Below are positions 1-10,346 of a stretch of 64,000 nucleotides of DNA, in pieces. The stretch spans positions 235,445-299,444 of the forward strand of contig WELA01010568.1 in the NCBI GenBank assembly GCA_009602735.1, read 5' to 3'. The position numbers were made by a program, and so were the translations under genes. Source of the stretch: Mesotaenium endlicherianum (Eukaryota > Streptophyta > Zygnematophyceae > Zygnematales > Mesotaeniaceae). The notes beneath the pieces are model-generated. The model saw only the letters and a list, made by a program, of their open reading frames with translations, did no database searches and was not told where the DNA came from. Each line of letters starts with the position of its first letter. The stretch's first letter is position 1.

Positions 1-2313
1 AGCTTATACCCGAGTGCAGTAGCACGACACACACCAGTAGTGGGGCTGGGCTCAAATGTTGGGTCAAAAAGGTAGGCTTTCCTAAGTTGTTCTAGGAAGG
101 ACTTTTTCACCTTTAGTGAAGTGAGTGCACACAGGATTTTATCTACAGCATGCTGACTGAAGTTCCTTTCGTGCAAGTCAGGTCTTCTAGAGAGTGCATC
201 AGCAAGATTCAACTACCCTGGTTTGTAGTTGATCTGGACTTGGAACTGCTCCAGCATCTGACTCCAGCGGTTCTCCCTCCTCGACAGCTTGGACTTCTTC
301 TGAAAGTGAGTCAGAGCTAGATGATCTGTAATCACCTTAAAAGCTTTACCATGTAAGTATGCTCTCCACTGTTTGAGTACATGAATGATAGCTAGCAGCT
401 CTTTATCATGCACTGAGTAATTAATCTCCGCTGGATTAAATTTCATAGACTCATACAACACAGGATGCCACTCCTGCCGTACCTTACCATCCTTTGTGGT
501 TTTGTCAGCAGGCTGCAACAAAATAGCACCCATGGCAAAGTCAGAGGCATCAGTAACCACCTGCACCGGTTTGCTGGGGTCATACACGGCTAGCACTGGG
601 GCAGAACAAAGGGCATCTTTAAGGGTCTGGAAGGCAGCCTGCTGCTCTTCCCCCCACACATACCCGATGTCTTTCTTAGTAAGGTCAGTCAGTTTACTGG
701 TCTTTGTGGAATAATTCTCAATAAATCTCCTATAGTAGTTAGCCAACCCGAGGAAGGATCTAACTTCAGAGACAGACTGTGGTACTGGCCAGTCCCTTGT
801 GGTCTGGACTTTCTTAGGATCCACGTTGATGCCCTTTTACTGATAATGTGGCCTAAGAATTCAATACTGTCTTTAAAGAAATCACACTTGCTCATTTTAG
901 CATATAAGTGATTCGTTCTTAGAGTGTCCAGGACTGTTTTTAAGTGATCAGCGTGCTGAGCTTCATCTTTAGAGAAAATTAAAATATCATCCAGGAAAAC
1001 TTGCACAAACTTATCCAAATAAGGTCTGAAAATGTCATTCATAGCACCCATGAAGGTGGCAGGAGCATTAGTCAGTCCAAATGGCATCACGTTGAACTCA
1101 TAGTGTCCATAACGTGTACGGAAGGCAGTCTTGTGTTCATCCCCCTCAGCAATTCTGATTTGATGATAACCACTCTTGAGATCTATCTTACTAAACACCT
1201 TAGCACCAGACAGGGTATCAAGCAAGTCCTCAATTCTGGGTAGAGCATACTTGTTCTTTACTGTAATTCTGTTCAGGGCTCTGTAATCCACACACATCCG
1301 CATACTGCCATCCTTTTTCTTAACAAATAGGATGGGTGCGCCGTAAGGTGAGTTACTGGGAGAAATATAACCATTTTCCTCAAGCTCTGCAATCTGTGTT
1401 TTCAACTCCTCGCTCTCCACATAAGACAAGCCATACGTGCGTTGCCAAGGTGGCTGACTCCCAGGTAATAGATCAATCCTATGATCTACTTCCCTCTTAG
1501 GGGGTAGTCCTGGAGGCATATTAAATACATCAGTGTACTGAGCAACAATTTTTGCAGCAGTAGGGTGCTCCGGAGGGCTTACCTTTTTCTCAACCACTTC
1601 TTCAGGTTGAGGAGGTACCTCTCTTAGCAGCAGACAGAACATTCTGTCTTCCTTCTGGTTCCAGCTTTTGACGAACTCCATTGCATTCAGCAACTTGCAT
1701 CCTTCTGGAAGCCTCTTCTTTTCCTTCATTTGCCATCCACACAGGACAAGAGGAAGAGCACTGGTGGGTGCCAAGTCAGTCTGCCCATCACTGGCTCCTC
1801 TCACTTTAACTGTACCTCTGCTCCAACACACTTCAGCTTGATGTCTATTAAGCCAGGACCTGCCTAGCACGAGATCATAAAAGCCAGTGTTGAGTACCTC
1901 AAATGTAAGCGTTTCAGTTAGAACTGCAATGCCAGAACCTAACTGGACCTCAATAGGCTTGGTTATAACTCCTCCCGGGATACTTGAGGCATCTCCAAGG
2001 AATATTTTTTTATTCCCTTGGGTGACAATAGACAGCCTTAGCCGCTTAACTAAGTCCTTGTGGATAAAAGTATGTGACGCCCCTCCGTCAACAAATGCCC
2101 TCACCTTCCTACCTGCAATCATGCAATGCAGTAGGATAGGGGGACTGTCTTTTCCTGACTTTTGCATTGTTCTCCTGACGTAGCAAAGAAATGTTGGAGT
2201 TCAGGTGGAACAAGAGCATCCAGAGTGTGCACTCTGTGGACGTCTATATTGCTGATGGTCTCCTTTATCTGGTTGTCAGGCATGCATAGTGAATCCGGTT
2301 CAGCGGGACCCAT
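1..2313 (-). pseudogene. pol region of chromovirus copy 1 (protease, RT, RNase H)
   Basis: Homologous to the pol of copy 2. The retropepsin region carries DGGASHTF, the reverse transcriptase carries [17 protein letters not shown] and FLDDILIFS, and RNase H carries [11 protein letters not shown]. The integrase part lies beyond the left edge. Broken copy; the protein family copies the element RNA into DNA inside the particle. Confidence 0.9.
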
Positions 2314-2381
2314 AATACCTGCTACGAGGGCAGCTAGTGACGACTCACTATCTCTAGCATCCTCACAGTCAGTAGACTGGA

Positions 2382-3849
2382 TTACTGACTATTGCTGTCT
2401 TTTAAAGGTGATCTTTTCTCTCGACCTTCGGAAGGTGCTTGACTGGACACTGTTCTCTGTAGTGGCCCAACTGCTGACAATGGATTTTGCCGAGGCTTGT
2501 CTCGGCTTAGTCCTACCACCACCTCTTCCATAGCCGCCTCGAGAGGAACCACCTCTACCTCTAGATTGTATGGCATTATATTCGCACTCATATCCATCAC
2601 CCTGATCATCCTCAGCCTGGTCTCCTTCAATTGCATTGTAGGAACAGTGGGGCTTTTTGACAACCTTAGACACCAAAGCATTACTCTGGCGCTTGTGATT
2701 GAACTGCTGCTGATCCCAGGCATCCGCATCCTGGATCAAGTCAGCCAGTTTCTCATACTTTTTCTCAGCAAAATGACCAGAGACCTCGGATTTCAAGCCA
2801 TACCTGAAGTATGCTATCCTATATCATTTTGACAAATCGGGCTGCGTCATCATGTTCTCTTGGAACTTTTGAGCAAACTCAGCAACTTAAGTGGTCTGCT
2901 TCAGTGTCAGGGAGATCATCGCATACATAGCTTTCTCCTGCTGGTTGATGACATCAAACTTCTCATGCAACTTCTCGACAAACTCTACCCACGTAGGGTC
3001 ACCGAGTTGCCGAGCCTTACGCTCTTCCTTCCAGTAAAGCCACCAGTCTGCGGCACTGCCTTTCAGTAGCGCACCGGTGTGCCTGACCTTCTCGTAATCT
3101 TGCAGTTCTGGGTAGTTCTCCAGCCACTGCTCAACATCCGCGAGAAACTTGATCAGGTAATATTTTCTGTTTCCCTCAGGATCATAGTCCTGGGGAGGTT
3201 TCGGCTTGGGCTTACTAGGCCCTCGGCCACCACCACTAGTGGTGTGAGACCCCAGTTGGTCTCTGTCCCGCAGTAGGGACATTATGATTCTTTTGTCCTC
3301 CTGCTGGGACTGATACATGGTCGCCATTTGCGACTGCATCTGAACGAACAATGCTCCCAAGTCTACACTCTGGGGTGGTAGATTAGCAAATGCAGCAGCA
3401 GCATTGGCATCTACTCGCTGAGTAGTGTCCTCAACAGTCCCTCTCGCTCCTGCAGCAGCAATTCCTGCCGCATTCAGCCGGTCACGTATTTGACCTAGGG
3501 GTACATTGAGTTGTACAGCAGGAGGTGGGTTCAGAACATTGGCCCTTAATGCCATGAGTTCCTCAACAGTGCGCTCGTCAGCCGGCTGTCTTTCCCTCCT
3601 TTCTGTATCTTCAGCGGCCTTTCCTACTTGTTTAGCTTCTAGCTTGGCTCTCTCCTCCTCAGCTTGCTGTGCTGCGACTGCGGCAATAGCAGCTGCCTCA
3701 TCTGCAGCCTCCCTAGCTGCAGTATCTGCTACTGCTTCCGAATAGGTACGGTTTCCCGCTGCATGGCTTTCCGCCTGGTTTTTGACATTCTCGTTATCCT
3801 GATTCTCCATGTCTCGGGAGTTGCTAGTTTGAGACCTTGTCCTTACCAT
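2382..3849 (-). pseudogene. gag region of chromovirus copy 1
   Basis: Homologous over its length to the 492-residue Gag of copy 2. It has the same start ([16 protein letters not shown]), an Ala/Glu-rich N-terminal third, a central Retrotrans_gag-like domain with the motif [10 protein letters not shown], and an RG-rich tail. As a family it would form the virus-like particle. Fossil copy with several breaks. Confidence 0.9.
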
Positions 3850-3870
3850 ACAAAGAAGACTGTGATAACT

Positions 3871-3882
3871 GCTCCGATACCA
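3871..3882 (-). other. Primer binding site of chromovirus copy 1
   Basis: One base inside the LTR the element strand reads TGGTATCGGAGC, close to the TGGTATCAGAGC used by many plant Gypsy elements for initiator tRNA-Met. The same site lies at 55040-55051 in copy 2. Confidence 0.75.
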
Positions 3883-3883
3883 C

Positions 3884-4605
3884 TGAAATGAATCGACTTA
3901 CCAAATAGGCAATTAACAATTAATAAAGATCTTTATATCAGCAAGTAATCTTTATGGTATTTTCCGTTAACTGGTTAAACGGCAAAGGACAACACACTAG
4001 CAGTGAATAATACTCGTAAGTCAAATGCGAGTAAACTAGCATCAATAATGCAAATCAGTAAACTCATACATAAGCAAGGTTAGAAGACAGTGCGTATCAA
4101 TGGCTTCTCGCCTTGGATTCAGATTGCTCTCAGTAAGCTGTACAAGAGAGTTGGCCTCGTTCCCAAATGCCGAACTCGAGAGCAATGCCTAGCATATGTA
4201 CATGGAATGAGTTTACTGTTCAACGGTCAGTGCGATGGCACCGCCTACTCGGGAGTTAACCACGTTGGTAGGACCTCGGTTAACCAAATACACCACCATC
4301 TCCCATCGTTCCCGAATCGCCATCCATCATAGGGATGTCATCTGGCCATTCATCTAGCATACCACACTTAGATGCATACCGAGGCAGTTTGCTGCTATCG
4401 AGTACGGAAGTCAGCTGGTTGACAAAGAATGTGTCAGCAAGCTGACTTAAGGTGACACCAGCCTGCTACTTCCGTCCGAGTCATTAAACTGCTATTAAAT
4501 ATAAAGTCCAGCAGACTGATTGTTAACTAGAGTTCAGCAGGCTGAATTTATTTAACCACATTATTTAAATGAATATTATGTCAACCAATATACTGATTTA
4601 TTACA
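3884..4605 (-). repeat. LTR (5') of chromovirus copy 1
   Basis: A 722-bp LTR. In element orientation it starts TGTAATAAATC and ends GATTCATTTCA, so the ends form a short imperfect inverted repeat with the usual TG..CA. It matches the 720-bp LTR at 54319-55038 and the shortened LTR at 4823-5258. Confidence 0.92.
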
Positions 4606-4817
4606 AATTTCTCCGAGTCCCCTTCCAAGTTGAGCACCGGCAGCCCTCACAGTCCTCAATCCCCAATTTGCTTGGGAATTTCTATTCACCTGAACCACAG
4701 CACCGAGGTTCTTAGAAGTAGGACGGAAATCTCTTACTTCCACATAGGCTTTATGCCTTAAGGTTCTTGGGTTCACAGGCGAGCAAATTGTAGTTTGCAG
4801 AAATCACACTCTAAGCA
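4606..4817 (-). mobile_element. Fragment of DNMT-type Gypsy element (inner piece, left nest)
   Basis: On the minus strand this piece aligns with 50925-51140 of the plus-strand DNMT element. The shared stretch includes a short conserved reading frame with motifs like VQVNRNSQANWGL and GRGLGEI. It is the continuation of the piece at 7498-8651, split by the insertion at 4823-7492, and is itself cut by chromovirus copy 1 at 4605. Old fossil, clearly more diverged between copies than the chromovirus is. Confidence 0.8.
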
Positions 4818-4822
4818 GCTTG
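4818..4822. repeat. Target site duplication, left (GCTTG)
   Basis: GCTTG here and at 7493-7497 flank the element 4823-7492 exactly. Five bases is the usual Ty3/Gypsy duplication length. The flanking host-element sequence reads continuously across it when compared with 50894-50960. Confidence 0.85.
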
Positions 4823-5258
4823 TGAAATGAATCGGCTTACCAAATAGGCGATTAACAATTAATAAAGATCTTTATATCAGCAAGTAATCTTTATGGTATT
4901 TTCGGGAGTTAACCACGTTGGTAGGACCTCGGTTAAGCAAATCCACCACCATCTCCCATCATCCCGAATCGCCATCCATCATAGGGATGTCATCTGGCCA
5001 TTCATCTAGCATACCACACTTAGATGCATATCGAGGCAGTTCGCTGCTACCGAGTACGGAAGTCAGCTCGCTGTGAAAGAATGTGTCAGCAAGCTGACTT
5101 TAGGTGACCTTAGCCTGCTACTTCCGGCCTGAGTCATTACACTGATATTAAATATAAAGTCCAGCAGACTGATCGTTAACTAGAGTTCAGCAGGCTGAAC
5201 TTATTTAACTATATTATTTAAATGAATATTATGTCAACCAATATACTGATTCATTACA
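4823..5258 (-). repeat. 3' LTR of the derivative element (short form)
   Basis: A 436-bp LTR of the same family as 3884-4605, shorter than the 720-bp form, with intact TGTAATGAATC and GATTCATTTCA ends in element orientation. Confidence 0.88.
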
Positions 5259-5272
5259 ATCCCTCCAACTTA
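5259..5272 (-). other. Polypurine tract before the 3' LTR
   Basis: The element strand reads TAAGTTGGAGGGAT directly against the LTR start, the position of the plus-strand primer in LTR elements. The same 12-mer core recurs at 7215-7226 and 7275-7286, and in copy 2 at 60386-60397. Confidence 0.8.
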
Positions 5273-5517
5273 TCATGTTGTCGCCTCGACAACACTAACA
5301 CTAATAACAGCATGTTGTCCCTTTTACCCCCAGCCTGCTGCCCTTAGGAGGGAGATGTCCCTGAGGCCCTATACTCAGGGGAGCTAGACCTCCTCCTGTC
5401 TTGGGGTTTTCTGAAGCCTGTCAGAGAAGGAGGTTTCGTGTAAGGACCCGGCGGAGAACGCAATAACTGGGCTGTTTCCTCCTGCACAGTCTGGAACTGG
5501 AGGGAGGCAGCCTTCTC

Positions 5518-7020
5518 CTAGGCAGCCCTCAAACTGACAGGTACGTATACCGGCATCCCAGAAGGATGTTGCATGACATGAGCCAAGGGTACATGCCCTC
5601 TTTGCGAGGGAGATGCTGGCAGGCCTCTGGCTATCTCCCGAGCAGCCCTCCTGTCTGCCGTGTCTGAATGGGTCTCCTTGCCTGGAGATGGGCTGTGTCC
5701 TCTGGCAGTTCCCAGCCAAGTGATATCCTCCTCTTGAGCGAGTTGCTGCGGGGCCAACCCCGTCTTCTCCCTTACAGGGGATGTGGCAGGTGTCAGGATC
5801 ACGGCGGGGCTAATGTCCTCCTCCTCGCCTTCCTCCTCGTCTTCCTCCGACTCCTCCTCCTCGCCGTCCCCGGGTTCCTCTGAGACTTCTGGGGTCTCCT
5901 CTGTCAGCTGCTCCAGCTCTTCCCGAGAAAAAGAATACCCTACTGACCTTACCCTTTTGGGTGCTGGTGGGGGCTGCCGAGTCCGGACCGCATAGAGGTC
6001 CTTTTCCCCCTGCTTACTTGCCCATTTGGCATAAGCGTGCTTCCCTTTGGAGAATGACTCTCGGGCCCTGCTTCTGTCCCCCTGCATCTCTTGGCTCATG
6101 CAGTCTCTGACTCCATCCAATCTTGGGTCCCAAGCCGCAATGTGAGGGGGCAATACTATGTTCCCCTTTAGGTCTGTCAGGAAATCCTCATCCGTCGCCC
6201 TGTCATTCTGCTGGTCCCTCATGTTGATGGTCATCCACCGCCAATCAGTGGGCTTTTGGAAGAAGGCAGCGTCTGTCTTTTTGAGAGTACAAGGGTACCA
6301 GTGCCCTGCAAAGTCCAGCTGACTGGTTTCCCTGGCCAAGAATTCCCAGCTCCTCCTCTCCACCTCATTGTACATGGCCTTGAACCTGTTGTGGGGTGTT
6401 GAGTCCTTGAAGCTGTCCGCGTCCATGGGGATCATCCTGATGACCCTATCTGCCCCCCAGATACCAGGAATCGAGACAGCTCCTGCTTCGTTCACCTGGG
6501 CCATTGCCTTGGCCTCTCCGATGGTATATCCTACCATCCTGGCGTAATCGTGGTAGAGGAGGAGCCCTGTGCCGACCTCTATATACTTGTCAAAGTTTTC
6601 GGATGTCTCCCCTTCCTTCTGGAGGATTTCCTTCTGCGACTCACTGCGACTTCTCTGGGCATACTTGAAGGCCTCCTCCAGTAGATCAAAGCCCTTGCCC
6701 AGCACCGTGTAGCGGTAGCTGCTGATTCTCCTCTGTTCTTCTTCTTCAGCCTGCTGCTTCCGCTTCTCCTCAGCTTGCCTCTCCTCCTCTGCTTTCTTGG
6801 CCTCCTCTGCAGCTTTTCTGTCCATTTCTTCCTGCCTCAGTCTGGCCTGTTCCTCCTCCTCCTTCTTCTTCTGTGCCTCTCGCTGTTGTTGGAGTCGTTG
6901 TGATTCCCGAGCGGAGATGGAAGATGATTCGATGTCTCCATGGAATTGCAAGTATTCTGCATGTGCCTCTTCCGCCCTTCTCTTCCTCTTGAGTTCCGAC
7001 TTTTGAGTCATCTTGCTCAA
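5518..7020 (-). CDS. Additional ORF (ORF3) of the chromovirus family, function unknown
   Basis: An open frame of 500 codons lying between the end of pol and the 3' LTR. Residues 1 to about 105 are very rich in Lys, Glu, Gln and Ala and should form a long coiled coil. Residues about 105-330 form an unrecognised, more globular part beginning near SYRYTVLGKGFDLLEEAF. A strongly acidic run lies near 370-405, followed by a low-complexity Pro/Ser tail. I see no signal peptide, membrane segment or zinc knuckle, so this is not an envelope gene by appearance. The start is supported by a homologue after pol in chromovirus copy 2 (60595 onward), where the first residues (TQK..KRK..AEEA) and the YRYTV motif recur. 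It may be a structural or accessory particle protein; no function is claimed. Confidence 0.75.
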   Translation of the reverse strand: MSKMTQKSELKRKRRAEEAHAEYLQFHGDIESSSISARESQRLQQQREAQKKKEEEEQARLRQEEMDRKAAEEAKKAEEERQAEEKRKQQAEEEEQRRISSYRYTVLGKGFDLLEEAFKYAQRSRSESQKEILQKEGETSENFDKYIEVGTGLLLYHDYARMVGYTIGEAKAMAQVNEAGAVSIPGIWGADRVIRMIPMDADSFKDSTPHNRFKAMYNEVERRSWEFLARETSQLDFAGHWYPCTLKKTDAAFFQKPTDWRWMTINMRDQQNDRATDEDFLTDLKGNIVLPPHIAAWDPRLDGVRDCMSQEMQGDRSRARESFSKGKHAYAKWASKQGEKDLYAVRTRQPPPAPKRVRSVGYSFSREELEQLTEETPEVSEEPGDGEEEESEEDEEEGEEEDISPAVILTPATSPVREKTGLAPQQLAQEEDITWLGTARGHSPSPGKETHSDTADRRAAREIARGLPASPSQRGHVPLAHVMQHPSGMPVYVPVSLRAA

Positions 7021-7214
7021 TCATAAACACAATGCAGTTAGTGAAGTCATAATATTTTGCCGCTACTGAGTGCCCTTGATGAAGAGGAACGCGATCGGGA
7101 GAGTTCCTAGTGTGGAATACTTGGTGTGAGTGAATATAAGGGAAAATTGAGTTGGAGAGCAAGTGAGTGTGAGCGCAGGTTGAGTGTGTAATATGGTGAT
7201 CAGAGAATATCACT

Positions 7215-7286
7215 CCCTCCAACTTAATTTTAAAGGTTGGCTGCCTGTCACAACTGTCACTGACTGTCACATCCCCCTCCAACTTA
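7215..7286 (-). repeat. Two internal copies of the polypurine-tract motif
   Basis: CCCTCCAACTTA occurs at 7215-7226 and 7275-7286 and again at the true tract, 5261-5272. Internal copies lie between pol and the additional ORF. They could be extra plus-strand priming sites or relics of sequence captured between two tracts. Confidence 0.6.
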
Positions 7287-7337
7287 TATGGAGACAAGAC
7301 CTCCTGTCACCTTCCCGTGTCAACTGAAATGACTGTT

Positions 7338-7396
7338 AGGGAGGTGCCCCAGCCGCCCGAAGGTGAAACCGTTTCAACGCCCCTTTGGCATTGGTC
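7338..7396 (-). pseudogene. End of chromovirus pol in the derivative element
   Basis: The minus strand matches the last codons of the copy 2 pol frame and the non-coding sequence after it (60281-60400). This places the 500-codon ORF downstream of pol rather than upstream. Confidence 0.8.
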
Positions 7397-7492
7397 AGCA
7401 GACTGATCGTTAACTAGAGTTCAGCAGGCTGAACTTATTTAACTATATAATTTAAATGAATATTATGTCAACCAATATACTGATTCATTACA

Positions 7493-7497
7493 GCTTG
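7493..7497. repeat. Target site duplication, right (GCTTG)
   Basis: Partner of 4818-4822. Confidence 0.85.
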
Positions 7498-8651
7498 ACA
7501 TACAACGTCAGATTCAGAGAAAATCGCCCTTCAGGCTTTCGCTTAACTTTCACAAAGTCACAGCTTACAAAACTCTGAAACTACACGTCTATGCTGGCCT
7601 GGGTCAAGCTCTTCACTTAACACCGCGCCTTAACAATTCTTCAGTGCCAGGCTAGGCTCACTCAGTTCTTCACTGAGAGCTTTATCTGCGAATACTACCC
7701 TCTCTCTTCGAAATGCGAATGCGACTTCTAAGAACCTGGAAACTAAACACACAACTCACCATTTTAAGGCTGCTTCACACACACTTGTGGCGTTCGGCCG
7801 AATCTGTGCTAATCTCCTAGCAGATTCTATTCTGCAGTTCTCTTACTTTCAACAGTGAGATTCCCTCTTGGGAACTCCTACAATCCTAACTTATCTATGA
7901 TACACTGAGAAGAATCTTCAGCGTTGGCAGGATCGTGGGGCCTCGGCTCTCCAATGGCCTTGGGAACTCCTTCTTCTCCTTCGCGCCCTTCTTCTCCTTC
8001 CTTCTGCTCCTTCTGCTCCTTCTGCTTCTTGGCAAAAGTGCGTGAGAGTGAATGACATGTCTCCGGCAAGATTCGTGCCTTTCGCAGGCACCACACAGCG
8101 TCATCTTTCGAGAATGCCGTGCTTAGTCACAAAGCTTAGCTGCATGTCGCTTCTGCCTAGCCATGCTCAACTCAAACTCGTAGTCATTCAACATGCATGC
8201 ACACCTCGTGACTGTCGCGCGTGGCTGCTTAGCTTCTCAGCAGGCAGTCACGCCTAATTGGCTCATGGCTAAGAACTCCTGAACGGCGTGTACAAGCAAA
8301 TGCCACTTGCTCAAGATTCTCAACTGGGCGGCCGTAACCTATCTTGGCATTGCGGCCATGACCTGGCTTAATCTGCCAGTCACACAGTACCTGACTTGGT
8401 ACCTGCTGGGCGGCTCATCACTGATCCCCAGCTTCTAGCCTCGCGGCTGTCTATGCTGTCAAAACCTCCCCCATCCCTGGGTGTGGGGCACATTGACATT
8501 GACCCCTTGCCAGTGGTCTTGACGCCGACATGACCGCTGACTGCGACGTAATCAGTCAAGTGGTCGGTGAGTCAACGTTGACTTTCCGTACCTGGGTGGC
8601 CGTAGCTTGCGCTGCGCGTGCGGCACCGTCAAACGGGTAGTAGTCGCGACA
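7498..8651 (-). mobile_element. Fragment of DNMT-type Gypsy element (outer piece, left nest): 5' LTR/leader
   Basis: On the minus strand, 8651 down to 7498 aligns with 49789 to about 50915 of the plus-strand DNMT element. Matching stretches include the opening TGTCGCGACT, a GCCGCACGCGCAGCGC block, and a segment around 7750-7950. No coding domain is present here. Diverged, fossil copy. Where LTR gives way to leader could not be fixed. Confidence 0.75.
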
Positions 8652-10346
8652 AAATAAGTGTGGACCAATTTTTGGGCGTCGCTAGGTAGTTTGGTTCGTG
8701 AAGTCGGGCAGTTAGAAAAGTGGTGGTGGTCTATTTTGGAAACGAACGAGAGAAGTGGTGTGTCAGGTAGGGTCGCGTGCGAATTCGTTTGGCACGTCAT
8801 TTGATCGTGTGAAAGCTACGTGGACTCGCTTTACATGTGCGATTGCTAGTTTTGTAATAACGAAACTTGGGAGTGCTATTTGTAGAATAAACGAAAGTTG
8901 GAGTGCTAATTTGGTAATTTGCCCATTTTGTAATTAAGTAAGTTTGTACTTTGTAGTGGCAGTTTTGTAATTTGCACAAAAGTTTGGCTGCAGATAGGCC
9001 AAGATCAGCGCATTTGTCACTTGTAAGTTGTGGTTAATACTTCCTGGACCATTCGGGAATCGGACCATAGCGTTATGCACGTCATGGAAGCTCGGGGACG
9101 TTAGCTTTGGCGTATGACATTGTTGTGATGATTATTCTCAGCCCTGTCGTTTCGGGGGCGGTTTTGCAAGTCACCAGAAAGCTTGCCTTATTTCTTTCGG
9201 TGCTCCTAATATTTGCTTCAGAACGTTTATATTTGTGAAATTTGACCCTATTAATGCTTAAAGAAGTAACCCCCACTTTACAACTTACCAAGAGGTGGAC
9301 TCGCCGTGAAGCAGCTGTTGAGTGCTGTGGAGTGGAGCACTGTGCAGCAGCTGTGCAGTGCGGAGCCAAAGACTGGTGCCTGCAGTGCAGCTGGAGTGCT
9401 GTCGAGTCGTCGAGTTGTGCGAGCCTCGAACTGTCTCGGGCAGCCGCCCTTGGTGCCGTCAGGTCTTTAGATTAATTTCGTTCAGGTAGTTTCAAGATGA
9501 ATGGCACTGTAGTGACTAGTCTGGACTGGTGTATTCAGAGGAAGAAAGACTGTCGCACAATTACGCCATCGATAGGTGACGACCCCCAGGACGATAGCTC
9601 GTCGTTGAACATGGACTGACGTGGAACATGATTCCCGCCAATCCACATAGACCTATTGCCAGGCCCTGCCAGGCGATGGTTAGCATAGTTAGCAACTGGC
9701 CCAAACTGGCCAGTAAACATCAGAATTGGCTCTCAGCTGTTCGCACGAGGGCAGATCTATTCCTGATTTCTCATAAAATGCACGCTTTGAGAGCACAAAT
9801 TGTCGAAGTAATCGTTCCGGGGGGGGTTTATCTCCGTGCTCGAGGCCTAATTGGCTTCTTCTAGGGTGTTGATTGTATACAACGTTGTGTATAATGGACA
9901 TTGTATACATGAATGTGTTTATCCTCACCTGCATTGGCCTACAGATATATATGGCAGTCGCTAAAGAGATCGAACAATTTTACTTCAGATGGAGGTAAAC
10001 TTGGTAAAAGCTGAGGGGCAATTGCATGACGCGTTTTATCACATATCCGCTGCATGATGGTACACGACTCATCATTGCCGTGGCAGAGAAGGCAAGGCAA
10101 CCAAAGGCAACCCTCTTGCTGGGGTGCCCGAGGTGTGCTCCAATAAGCTTGCGTTTGCTTGCACAGCATTCATGAATGAGAGTGAGATGCTAAGTTCCAA
10201 GAATGTATGTGTTTGAAAGAAAAAGTGGCATCATGAGCGGCAACCTGATGAAGTAGCCCTTTCAGAGCTCCTTTTCTGATGTTCTTAGAGTAGTCTTGGA
10301 CGCAAGTGATACAAAAGAGAGCTGGTTGATTGCTTATAGGCTTAGG
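8652..10346. other. Intergenic, no gene recognised
   Basis: Only short frames without recognisable domains. The stretch next to 8652 is the flank of the DNMT-type element; the rest is unique sequence upstream of the ankyrin gene. Confidence 0.6.

Larger units (their letters stand above)
1..4605 (-). mobile_element. Ty3/Gypsy chromovirus, copy 1 (partial, runs off left edge)
   Basis: Read on the minus strand this shows, in order, an LTR (4605 to 3884), a primer binding site, gag, protease, reverse transcriptase and RNase H. The window edge cuts it just after RNase H, before integrase. The sequence is nearly the same as copy 2 at 54319-61075, so both belong to one young family. It inserted into an older DNMT-type Gypsy element, whose sequence resumes at 4606. 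The copy is broken, with roughly six breaks in the part seen. Confidence 0.93.
4823..7492 (-). mobile_element. Shortened, non-autonomous chromovirus derivative with TSD
   Basis: A 2,670-bp insertion on the minus strand. It has a short 5' LTR piece (7492 to about 7397), the last part of the chromovirus pol (about 7396 to 7338), a 500-residue ORF (7020-5518), a polypurine tract (5272-5259) and a 3' LTR (5258-4823). It carries no gag or pol enzymes, so it could only have moved with help or been trimmed after insertion. Both ends meet a perfect GCTTG duplication, so the ends are original. It shows that the family carries an additional ORF between pol and the 3' LTR. Confidence 0.88.

Noticed and set aside
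496-714. Plus-strand frames over 496-714, 1001-1243, 1887-2183 and similar
   Set aside because: They lie opposite the conserved minus-strand pol of chromovirus copy 1 and are mirrored at the equivalent places in copy 2; they are shadows.
5518-7020. Envelope gene for the ORF after pol
   Set aside because: No signal peptide, hydrophobic membrane segment or cysteine pattern; the coiled coil and acidic run fit another kind of protein.
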